In this document: positions 50,558-59,984 of the stretch, piece by piece
Position numbering within the stretch: the first letter of the stretch is position 1
Layout of the letters: every line of letters starts with the position of its first letter
DNA from: Antedon mediterranea
Taxonomy: Eukaryota > Echinodermata > Crinoidea > Comatulida > Antedonidae
Direction of reading: 5' to 3'
DNA: 64,000 bases
Assembly: GCF_964355755.1 (NCBI RefSeq)
Contig: NC_092679.1
Coordinates: 23,124,432 to 23,188,431 of the forward strand
Position numbers and translations under genes: made by a program
Notes under the pieces: generated by a model
The model's input: the letters and a program-made list of their open reading frames with translations, nothing else
Told to the model about the DNA's origin: nothing
The model's database searches: none

Positions 50558-50780
50558 ATGTGGCGCAGTGTGTTGGGCATTGGACTAATGATCACGAGAT
50601 TGTGGGTCCAAGTTCAATGCTTGTCGCAAGCTCTCCACCCAGATGTACAAATGTACAAGACACAAGTTTGCGCTGATTACTAGCTGCATTATGGGAGTAT
50701 GTTTCCATACTTGTTTGATAAAAAAATGACCGGTGTAATATTTCACAACACTATGCGCTTATCCAGGATATTATTTTACA
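50558..50780 (+). mobile_element. tRNA-derived SINE, copy 2 (older)
   Basis: The head TGGCGCAGTGTGTTGGGCAT and a decayed B-box (GGGTCCAAGTTCAATGC) precede the same body as at 62,931, with about 39 identical bases from CGCTGATTACTAGCTGCATT on. It lacks part of the middle (the CCTTAGGCAAGATACTTTAC stretch) and has a poor 3' end. The 96-codon open frame across it is a by-product. Confidence 0.8.
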
Positions 50781-51404
50781 ATTGTTTTGAAAAAAAATAT
50801 ATATATATTCAATACACCATTCATTGACCATGTGTAACACATGATGAAATACAGTATGTAATTCTCACATTATACATTCTAAAAAGGTAATCTTAGTCAT
50901 TCTATGATCAAATATATTACAGTATACTAACTACTTTATTAAATGTCGAGACATTAATGTAATAATGCTTAATAACATAATAATAAAGGTCACCTATCAC
51001 GTCAACATTTGAAAAAAGGTCGTAGAAGTCACGGTGTCACAATTTATTATCCAAAAATTACATAAATTGTCATTAAAATTGCAATTATTACAAAAGGTGC
51101 TAAAGCTTATTTTAAATGGCAAAGTTATTTACGGCAGGTACGTCAACATACTTGCAAAACGAAACTAACATAAAATACTAAATGATTCCCGTGGAGAACA
51201 GAAAAAATGAGCAACAATTATGCGTATTATCAGAGGAGTAGTTGATGAGATAAAAAAATATTAAACTCAACAGGTATAAATTTAAAAGTAGAGAAACTGA
51301 ATTTGGTCATCAAAATTAGACAGGAAAGTTAACAAAAATGGAGCCATTCATGGAACAGTAGCACCCATGAGAAAATATTTATTGTACTGTACTTGTCTAA
51401 ACTG

Positions 51405-51480
51405 TGACTTAGCGGTTAAACACTTATCTTCTCATCAGAAGGGTCTGGGTTCATAGCTTGTAATGAGTCAGAAATGTTTA
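51405..51480 (+). repeat. tRNA-like head of a degraded SINE
   Basis: GACTTAGCGGTTAAACAC (A-box-like) and GGGTCTGGGTTCATAGCTTG (B-box-like) have tRNA-gene spacing. It lies just upstream of the nested MITE pair, in the WD40 gene intron. Confidence 0.45.
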
Positions 51481-51638
51481 GCAGAACCTTAGAATAAAGA
51501 TGGTTTCAGTATCAGTATATATTAAAAATAATGTAAATAATTAATTAAAAAATATATATTTATAAATAAAAATACAAAAATAAAATAATAAATAAATAAA
51601 AAAAAACTAACCCCAAAAGCAGCTGTGTAAGACCACAT

Positions 51639-52137
51639 AAAAGCTCTGCCTACACAATCAAACAAGTTTGAAAAAAAAAATGTGATGTGTCCAAATATGG
51701 TAGTGAATCATGTTAATAATATTATGTCATCATTATGCACTTGTCAATTGTATGACCCACTATACGACCCCCGGGAGAGGTGCGTCATTTGTCCGATGTG
51801 CGTCATACTTTTGAATACCATGACGCACCCGTGCGTCAAAAAGGTGACTTACCTTTAGGTGACCATGACGCACCCATTTTGACGCACTGTGACCATGTTG
51901 TTTATGATATGGTGGGTGGTAAAGTGACGGACATTGACACACCTTGTTCATTGATGTGACGTACCATCTAGGTTTTTTGACGCACCCCTGCGTCAGTAAT
52001 TATTTGTAAATGACGCACCCATGACACACCTCTCCCGGGGGTCGTATAGTGAGTCATACAATTGACAAGTGCATTATGTCCATGGGTGCATCACATTTTT
52101 TTGTCACATAAAGTTTGATAGTGTAGACAGAGCTTAA
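51639..52137. mobile_element. MITE, family 1 copy C, split by a second element
   Basis: Left end AAGCTCTGCCTACACAATCA and right end GATAGTGTAGACAGAGCTT are family 1 termini. Removing the 334-bp insert at 51,738-52,071 leaves a copy of about 160 bp with the family core CCAAATATGGTAGTGA. It lies inside the last intron of the WD40 gene. Confidence 0.88.
51738..52071. mobile_element. Palindromic MITE (family 2) nested inside a family 1 MITE
   Basis: The termini form a nearly perfect inverted repeat of about 44 bp, from CACTTGTCAATTGTATGAC and TATACGACCCCCGGGAGAGG at the left to the reverse complement at the right (one mismatch seen: CCCACT against AGTGAG). The 7-bp CATTATG flanks it on both sides (51,731-51,737 and 52,072-52,078). 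Because GCA/TGC and AT bases are shared, boundaries giving a 3- or 5-bp duplication are also possible. The interior has repeated TGACGCACCC decamers in both orientations. No protein is encoded. Confidence 0.85.
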
Positions 52138-52999
52138 GAGTAGACTACTCCATCTCTGGTGGCTTACAATAATCTACTTCTTAGTTCACACTGTCAAATT
52201 GCATGAACATGACTGAAAGTCTAAAAATAGGCATCTTAAAATTGTATTACAGGTTAAATACAGGTTTATGATTAAAATGGAAGTGATCAAGTATTAAATA
52301 AACTTATCAATCAAAATTGTATTGGTCAGTATCGGTCATTGCCCAGCCAGGAAATTGACCAATAGGATATCCTTAAAGTTCAATCATAACCTTTGATTAT
52401 TAATGATAATGATTAAGGAAAACCACAATTTAATAGGACTGGTCATAAGAAATTATGAATGAAATAAAGTTGTTGAAATTTCATAATAAAAATCTTTTAT
52501 TGTACTATAACAGTAGTAAATTAGGACATATATTTCATCCATCGCGATATGAGTATCACACTCGTATCATCGCAGCGGAAGTAAAAAATAGGTGGTGATG
52601 TTGGATTTCTAAAGTAATATGGTCTTAAAAAAAAACACCCAGAATCATCTAATCAAATGACGGGAATTTATTTAGGTGTAAATAACCAACTGCACATGAA
52701 ATTAATTTTTAATGAGTACTGCTTAAATTAACCTTTTAATAATAACTCCATTTAATTGACCCAGATATTTATGAAAAAAATCACATTTTATAATATATAT
52801 TGCATTTTATTATTATAGTAATAATTCAAAACTAAACAGGCAAAGACATTGTGTGATATTTTTGTCGTCATAAACCAATGACCCTAATACATATTAACTC
52901 CCACACATTGATATTGAACACGTTGGTATTTGTATAGGTTTAAAAAAGTTCATGACGGATAATCTCTATAAAAAATAAAAAGAAGCATTTAAAAAAATG

Positions 53000-53421
53000 C
53001 TAAATTGGCCAAAAAGAAAGTTTACCAAAGATATCTTCTGCATCTACTTCCAGTGGTGCAGGGTGAAGATTCAAAAGATACAAAGGAGAGACCATATGGT
53101 TATTATAGTGGAGAGAAGCATGCTTCAATTTAATATTGACCAGAGATATATGATTTAAAAAAATGAACCTCTAAATTGGCCAAAAAGAAAGTTTACCAAA
53201 GATATCTTCTGCTACTACTTTCGGTGGTGCAGGGTGCAGATTCAAAAGATACAAAGGATGGAGCATATGGTTATTATAGTGGAGAGAAGCATGCTTGAAT
53301 TTAATGACCAGAGAAGTGATTTAAAAAAATGAACCTTCTCTAAATTGGCCAAAAAGAAAGTTTACCAAAGATAAATTCTGTTAGTTCTTCCAGAGGTGCT
53401 GGGTGGAAATTCAAAAGATAA
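53000..53421. repeat. 170-bp tandem repeat, 2.5 copies
   Basis: Copies start at 53,000, 53,171 and 53,340 with CTAAATTGGCCAAAAAGAAA and share AGTTTACCAAAGATA, GGTGC.GGGTG and GAGAGAAGCATGCTT blocks. The third copy stops after TTCAAAAGATA. There are single-base and short indel differences. Intronic in the WD40 gene. Confidence 0.92.
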
Positions 53422-53940
53422 GTATAGTATATACATATACACTCAATCTCTGACTACATTTTTTGTAAAATTTTTACAATTATACAATAAAATGCATCTT
53501 TACTAAGAATCACAAACTTTAAACTAAAATGTTACAAAACCACATCAGACAAAAATGCTAGCAAACATCACTGAAAAGTTCAATTTTCTGGGTTGCCCTC
53601 ATCAAACTTAATTTTTGATTTGTTTTCTCCAACAGAAAATGTAAAGAAAATATGTTACACATGTCATTTTTAACATGAATTATATCAAAAATAATGAATG
53701 GGAAAACATTCCAGACATGTGAATGGTTACAGTCCACTGAAGTCTAGATAAAGGATGCTAGAAAGACAGTCAGGAAACTGTAAAAATCTGGAACACAGAA
53801 TGTTAAATAAAAAAATGGTACATTTAATCAGGGAGTTGCTTATTTTACAACTTCCTGATTGAATGTACAAAATATGTATGCTAAAATAAACATTGTAACT
53901 TTGCATCTTATTCTTCTGAATGTACCGCAATAGTAACACA

Positions 53941-54335
53941 AGTTGAATTGGACCAAGTTGGATTAGGACACAAGACTGACTTGATTTGGGACCGAGGTAA
54001 GATTGACCGAGTTAAGAAGGACCAAGTTAAGGTGGGCTGAGTTGAAGTAAGCCGAGTAGAGGTGCACCGAGTATAGGTGGATTGAGTACATGTGGATCAG
54101 GTTCAGATGGACCGTGTTGAGGTGTAAAAGTTGGGGTGAACAGAATTGAGGTGGACAGAGTTCAAGTGGACTGAGTTAGGATAGGATAGGAGTTGATACA
54201 AGACCGAGTTGACATAGAACCAAGTTGAGAGGAACCGGGTTTGAGGTGGAATGAGTTAGGGTAGGACAGGAGTTGGCACAAGACCAAGGTAACATAGAAG
54301 GAAGTTGACATAGAACCAAGTTGACATGGTACAAT
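53941..54335. repeat. Degenerate minisatellite of GTGGACCGAGTTGAG-like units
   Basis: About 25 variant units of 13-17 bp (GGACCAAGTTGGA, TGACCGAGTTAAG, GTGGACTGAGTTAGG and so on) show strong purine bias on the plus strand. A larger duplication is overlaid: GAGTTAGGATAGGATAGGAG near 54,173 and GAGTTAGGGTAGGACAGGAG near 54,251 begin similar 78-bp blocks. Open frames on the minus strand here are by-products. Confidence 0.85.
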
Positions 54336-54965
54336 GTTATATCGCATAAAAAAGAGCAATATATAAATGTAGCGATTAACATACTTATTCAAAATATTCT
54401 GTTCCTAATTATTGGTACAGTAAGGAACCCTTTCACTTTAAATGGTCGTTCAACCCTTGCCAAATATGTCAACCTTTTGATCACAAACTCAAAACCTTTC
54501 TGTCTAAATGGCAATCTGACAGGATCCAGAATAAACGTCAAATTTAAAGACTGTTGTAGGAAGCTATTAATGGTGACTTATTCTAGGTTGAACATGTACA
54601 GATATACGAACGCTGGACTGGACTACTTCATGGTAGGACACCTCCTGACCATTAAAAATTAGTTTGTAACACAATACAAAAATAAATTATAATAAATATG
54701 ATTTTTAAAATTGTTACTTTGTATGATAAAATACTCAGCAAATTATGTGTATAATTTTAGTATCAAATTTGATAAATAAAACTTGATAAAAAAATAAAAA
54801 ATTTCCCTGAACAAGGATACTAAAATACAACAGTTTAAATTAATGTTCAAACATCCAATTAATCAACTATAGATTTTAATACGAGAAGCAACAAGGGAAA
54901 ACATGATTGTATAATAGCCATAGAAAAAAGTCATCAGGGTTTAATATTAAGTGTATGACAAAGAT

Positions 54966-55200
54966 ATACTCAACAATGACTTGCCAAAATCGCTTAAATT
55001 TACCCACGAAAATACACACAGGACATCAGAAAGAACAGCGCTATGGGAAAAACAAGGATAGTATTACTCCGTCGGGTTTATCGTGGGTGGAAAAACCGTT
55101 CATAATCCATAAAGTAAACTACACATTAATGACCATTTCTACTGGGAAATGTTCAGAGAAAAAGTGATCGGTGAAAACTATTCAAATATAAATGTGCAGT
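54966..55200 (+). pseudogene. Unrecognised protein-like stretch with two stops
   Basis: One frame from about 54,973 to the TAA near 55,200 reads coherently (NDLPKSLKFTHEN, then SERTALWEKQG, a TAG, FIVGGKTVHNP, a TAA, then LHINDHFYWEMFREKVIGEN) and is broken by only two in-frame stops. The composition looks like protein rather than AT-rich noise, and a decayed retroelement coding piece is a reasonable guess. I cannot name a family. A different frame stays open for 86 codons over the same bases and is less convincing. Confidence 0.25.
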
Positions 55201-56867
55201 AATTACGACAGTTGAACGAAAGGGATGAACAACCTATCAGGAGGACAATGACATTAAACTTCAATTAAGCAGTTTACCTGATAAATTATCATGCTTGTTT
55301 AAAACATTGATAGATTGTTTCTTTCATCAGATACACAATAGCGTTTAATCGCCAATTAAAAGATAACATTACCAATGTTTTTTCTAGATATTATCCCTGC
55401 TGCAGAGAAAATAACTATATTCAGAGGTCCTAACTTGAAACAAAATATTTTAAAATGATTTTATTTCTCGCCCACCGATTTCATCTATTTATTAACCATA
55501 TGTACTGCAGAGGATAAAACTGATCACATAGGTTTTCCAATAAAACAGATAGACAATATAAAGCATATACATGTTGAATACTCAAACAAAGGTAGCATTA
55601 AAGTTAACATCATTTAACAAGTTAAACAATTTAAATTAAATGTATTCAAACTTTTGTAAAGATGATTTAACTATGATAACCACAAGCGCCCCCACGTCTA
55701 GAATTCTTAATCAATTCATCTGCCATCTGTCTTGTATCTTGATTTACCTTTGATACTTTCAGTTTTTCACACCCAAAATATCCCCGCCCCCAGTTTCCTT
55801 TGTAGGCTCAAAAGCTCTCAAATTACATTAAAAATAAATTGAATTATCATATCAAATTTATCGAACTTACAATATAATATAGTTTTTGTGATGGGTTTAT
55901 GGATTGATTTAGTTCTCCTGTTAGAAAGAAGCAGAACAGTTGAAATTTGTCAACTTAGTTGTGTGAATGAAAGCAATATATAATACACCTGTATCAAGGT
56001 GGAGAAAAAAGAATTATTGAAAATAGTTAATATTTAATAAATATTTAATAAATGAAAAGCAACTATTGTTTAAGTTCACTGGATGGTAACATCGATCAAA
56101 TTAGTTTTGTCAGTTGATTCTCAATTTCAATCAAATCAGAATTTATGAATTAGCAACTCTTGTCAATTTCACTGCAAATCGCTCTGATCTATGAAAATTC
56201 TTGTCACTTTCACTTCTGGTGTTTCGTTCCTTTATGGTATACAGCCAATTCTTCTAAAATCGGAGTCTTTCAATGTCAAATTCTCAGGATTTTGTTGAAA
56301 TAGAAAAACTTGGAGTGACTTTTTAGAATGTTTTTTTCTTAAATTTTTTGCTTAGGAAGAGAGGAACATATACCCTACATATTTGTGTACCGGTATATTT
56401 TTTTTTAGGGGAATAGCATGGCATTTGGCTATGACTATTATTCTGTATTTTGAAATCAATTTAAATTGACAACATCTTACAGTATCTCTTCATGGAAATG
56501 TGCAAAGATTTCATCAAATAATTCCTCTTTCGTTTTCAGAATGACTTCAACATTTTTTTTATTAACCTTGAACGTTAAATTTGAAAGAATCAATTTCAGA
56601 TTTTTATCTTGTCACTAAATCTAAAGTTTATTTATCATAATTTGGAGATAATTGTAGAAATTATTATAATTGCTGACAAATTTATAAGGAACTTTAAAGT
56701 TAAAATGTGCGGATGTGCCAGTGTAACTTGGTGGTCAACAAAACTTAGATTATAACGAAATGAAATCAGCCACACAACTTTAAAAATAAAATCTTGTAGA
56801 AAAGTTTCATTGAATTTAAAATTACTGATAATTCATTTTGAAGTAAATTCTTTACTGGTGTTTACGC

Positions 56868-57001
56868 TCAAGCTTTACACTATCAAAATAGTTCGACAAA
56901 AAAGTGTGATCTGCCCAAATATGGTAGTGATGTGCATGTCCATATATGGGCATATCACATTTGTTTGTCACATAAAGGTTGATGTTGTAGACACAGCTTA
57001 A
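56868..57001. mobile_element. MITE, family 1 copy D
   Basis: Left end CAAGCTTTACACTATCAAAA, core TGCCCAAATATGGTAGTGAT and right end GATGTTGTAGACACAGCTTA identify a fourth copy of the family found at 3,397. It is intronic in the WD40 gene. Confidence 0.85.
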
Positions 57002-58460
57002 AAATGGTGTTATTCTGCACAAAGTATTCCTGATAGGTAGACAGAAATTTATAATACAAATACAAAATTTATATAATTACGCAATATACAGTATTTTACC
57101 TAATTCCTGGATAATAAATCTACCTCTACTATTAATAAACTGAACCTACCCCTAAATAATCTCTTCCACTACTCAAAATTGTATGTCCAATATTTTGTCG
57201 GCCATCAATGATGGATACCTAAATTCAAAATCTTTTTCCATCCCACTTTCGCAAAGAAAAACAGGAAAAGTATATTACCTTCTGTGTGAAACGGTCTAGA
57301 TCAGCAATAAAATATTGGCTTGCTTACTTAAAAAGTACTTTAATTTGCGTGTGAAAAGGGCTATAGTCACAGTGCCACTACTATGTGTTTTTTAAGGCCA
57401 TTATTTCACATACCGATGTTTAAAGTCTGTCCATTTTAATTTTAGAAAGGTACTTCATGATCTATGCCAACATACGAGAACACATTTGGTAGGTCGTAGG
57501 ATTCACTAAACCATTTTTTTACGAAAGCAGTTTTTTTGCCATTTACTGCGATAGCCTGATTTTCAAATATTTTATCAATTATAGAGAGTAAATAAAATAA
57601 ATTACAATTTATCTTGATGGTTAATAACCGATTGACATCATCTCTATTATACTTCATGAATCATAAAAAATGTGGAAGAATTTGCAATTGAATCCACAAA
57701 ACATTTCTTTATAATAGCCAAATATGCAATTAACTTACAATCAGATAAATTTTGGTTACATTTATTTGTTGTTTTGACAACTCAAATTACAATTATTTGT
57801 CAATGTACCGACTTTATCATGTAGCGGTATGATATGAATCATATTTAGCCTATTTTCAAATTGAATTCATCATCTCTATACCTTTGTACAATGTCGGCAT
57901 GTAACAATACATCAAGTAGTACAAACATCTTTCAAAGTGTAAAATGTAAAATGCTACTAACCACAGGATGGACTGTTTGACTTTACATAGGGTTAAATAG
58001 TGACAACTCACCATTTACTAAGAGACTTTATCCTATTATTTAGCAATTAAACAGCCCTAGGCTGTCACTGATAAACATCTCAAACATAAAAGCAAAGAAC
58101 GCCTTCTACATTATTAAACACACAAAGGAAATTCCTATATACGTATTCATTTCCGCTAATAAAACGACTAAACATCGCAATTGGTAATAAAACATAAATT
58201 TAATGGAAAAGGAGATAATCTTTAAGATAAAAAACGGTATATATTTGATGATTTTTTTGTTTAGGACATTAACCTAAAAGTTGTTTTGTTGTTTTTGTAT
58301 CCTTGCCGTTTTGATTGCACAGTCAGCATTTTGTAAACAAAACATTGCTGTGCTACTGTATGCAGTAGTTATAAATATTGTGTGACTGGAAACCCTGTAG
58401 AGTATGCTGTCTAAATGAAGTTCTGCCTCTCTGACAAAATTTAAGTGGTAAGTGGTAAGC

Positions 58461-58532
58461 GGACAGGCGGGTGAGCGTAAACCCACTCAGGATAGATACA
58501 GATTCTAGGTGGGACAAGCACGGTTTTCCACT
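58461..58532. repeat. Fragment of a dispersed repeat shared with 27,361
   Basis: GATAGATACAGATTCTAGGT, GGGACAAGC and GGTTTTCCAC repeat the sequence found at 27,361. A 70-codon minus-strand open frame overlaps it but shows no protein family features. Confidence 0.7.
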
Positions 58533-59014
58533 AAAACTGATTTATTGGTTTATATTTTTTGTCTGATACTAAGGGTGCTACTAATGATTCTGTACTAATG
58601 TAGATAGGTAGGGCTATTCCTCTTTAACGTCGTCGTTCACACACTTTCAAATGCCATTAATTTCAACCTACCAATGCCATCCTTCTATACCAAGAGTGAC
58701 TTTGGATAAGCGCCAAGGGTCCAGCCACCTCTTTAACCCAACCACCCAGACAGCTACATGTGCTCCCTACCATGTTCCTATACCAACTATGTTGTAGAAA
58801 CAAACATCAATAAGGTTGTTTTTTTTTCATGAGTCTTATATAAGTATTTCTGAAAGTTCTTTAGCCTTTGAATGTTGTTTATTCTAATCACACCTGTTTA
58901 AATACCACTAAATATCTTACATCTCAAACATCAATAGTGCATTGGTTGCAGTAAAATCATTTATCACTTCATCAGGCTGTAACATAGTTTGTCATTATAC
59001 CATAGGTAATATAC

Positions 59015-59175
59015 ACAGTGGAACACCTCCTTTTGGGACACCCATATTTAGGTGTCACCCCTTTCATGAGTGACTCCTATTATTAGGGAAACTTTACTGT
59101 AAAACGAGCGAGAGGAAATGTATGTATGTACACTACGAGTACGACCAACTCCTATTTAAGTGACATCCCATACAT
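59015..59175. repeat. Fragment of a family 4-type MITE
   Basis: CAGTGGAACACCTCCTTTTG and GGACACCC are followed by GTGACTCCTATTATTAGGGA and, further on, CCAACTCCTATTTAAGTGAC. These are the ACTCCTATTAAGGGGACAC-type ends of the 29,283 element. It is rearranged and lacks a clear right end. Confidence 0.5.
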
Positions 59176-59885
59176 TACTGTTTGTGACTATTGTATGAAA
59201 AATAGGGGATTAAAAGGAACATAGGAGAAGAAGAAAGAAAATGGAAAGTTCAAGAAGAGTGAATATTAGTAATACGACATAAGCCCCTTTCACCTCACCC
59301 ACGTATACAATCCCCAGGGTGTAAAAGGTCCCCACACTCAGACATCTTTCTTAGAACATTTAATGTCTAAATGTCATTAACAACATAATGCCATTTGATG
59401 ATAAAGTATAATAGAGATCAAGGCCTACGTCACAAATTTAATGTAATTGTAGTGGATGACTAATGAGATTTCGTGCACAACATACAGGCAAGAAAAAGTG
59501 AAAGTAACTACTGTATATACATTTTTTTTAACTTAAATTATTTTACTAGTCTTGAAGCCAAACTTTTACTTGATGGAAGGGGAAGGGGTAACTTTGATTA
59601 TGAAGTCTTGTCACTGTCCTCATTCTTTCATTGAATATTAAAATTAGTCAAAGATAGGTATTTTCACGTTAGAATTTGAAAAGCAATACTGTACTTTTCA
59701 TAATTCTGTATTTTAAGTAGTGGAAGATTTTTTTTAATTCCTAAAGTCACCCTGCAACCCTTCAAAAATGTTTCGCAGCCCAAATTTTGCGAAATGTCGT
59801 TCTAAAGGATACAAGTAATATATGGAACCATGCCTCCCCACAATGTACCTTAATACACTTATCATTGTTGGGCCAAAAACCTTAC

Positions 59886-59984
59886 CTCAGAGTAAACAGG
59901 ATGATAAGCTACGTCTGTTACAGTATCCGTATGCCCTGTTAGTTTCTCAACGTATGTACCACCACGAATGTCAAATATATACGC
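59886..59984 (-). CDS. Internal exon of a WD40-repeat protein (WDR27-like)
   Basis: This 99-nt exon encodes 33 residues in phase 0 at both ends. It begins AYIFDIRGG and contains GHTDTVTDVAYHP, the classic WD40 pattern: strand d of one blade ([I/V]FD.R), the GH dipeptide and the following strand a. It is bounded on the minus strand by a good acceptor (TATTTTGCAG before GCG TAT) and a good donor (GAG followed by GTAAGG). Joined in frame to the exon at 47,055-47,108 it completes a blade with the LDGKL motif, so the two support each other. WD40 domains are beta-propellers used as protein-interaction platforms; the sequence gives no catalytic role. The match to the extreme C-terminus of WDR27, whose function is poorly known, is from recall of the family and is moderately sure. 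The WD40 assignment itself is strong. Confidence 0.88.

Larger units (their letters stand above)
47109..59885 (-). other. Last intron of the WD40 gene (12.8 kb, repeat-rich)
   Basis: The intron is defined by the donor GTAAGG just below 59,886 and the acceptor TTGCAG just above 47,108, both phase 0. It contains no other exon I can support. It does contain a tRNA-derived SINE (50,558), a tRNA-like head (51,405), a MITE with a second element inside it (51,639-52,137), a 170-bp tandem repeat (53,000), a degenerate minisatellite (53,941), a broken protein-like stretch (54,966), a further MITE (56,868) and fragments of others (58,461; 59,015). The rest, including 47,109-50,550, 52,140-52,999, 55,200-56,860 and 57,002-58,460, is AT-rich with short A/T runs and nothing recognisable. 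Confidence 0.8.

Noticed and set aside
50393-50683. 96-codon plus-strand frame
   Set aside because: It crosses a SINE boundary and matches the SINE sequence, so it is not a gene.
53941-54392. Minus-strand frames rich in QLGSMSTS-like repeats
   Set aside because: They are the translation of the degenerate minisatellite on its opposite strand.
54321-54662. 113-codon plus-strand frame
   Set aside because: Its first part is AT-rich repeat edge. The remainder shows no recognisable motif, and splice sites are ambiguous.
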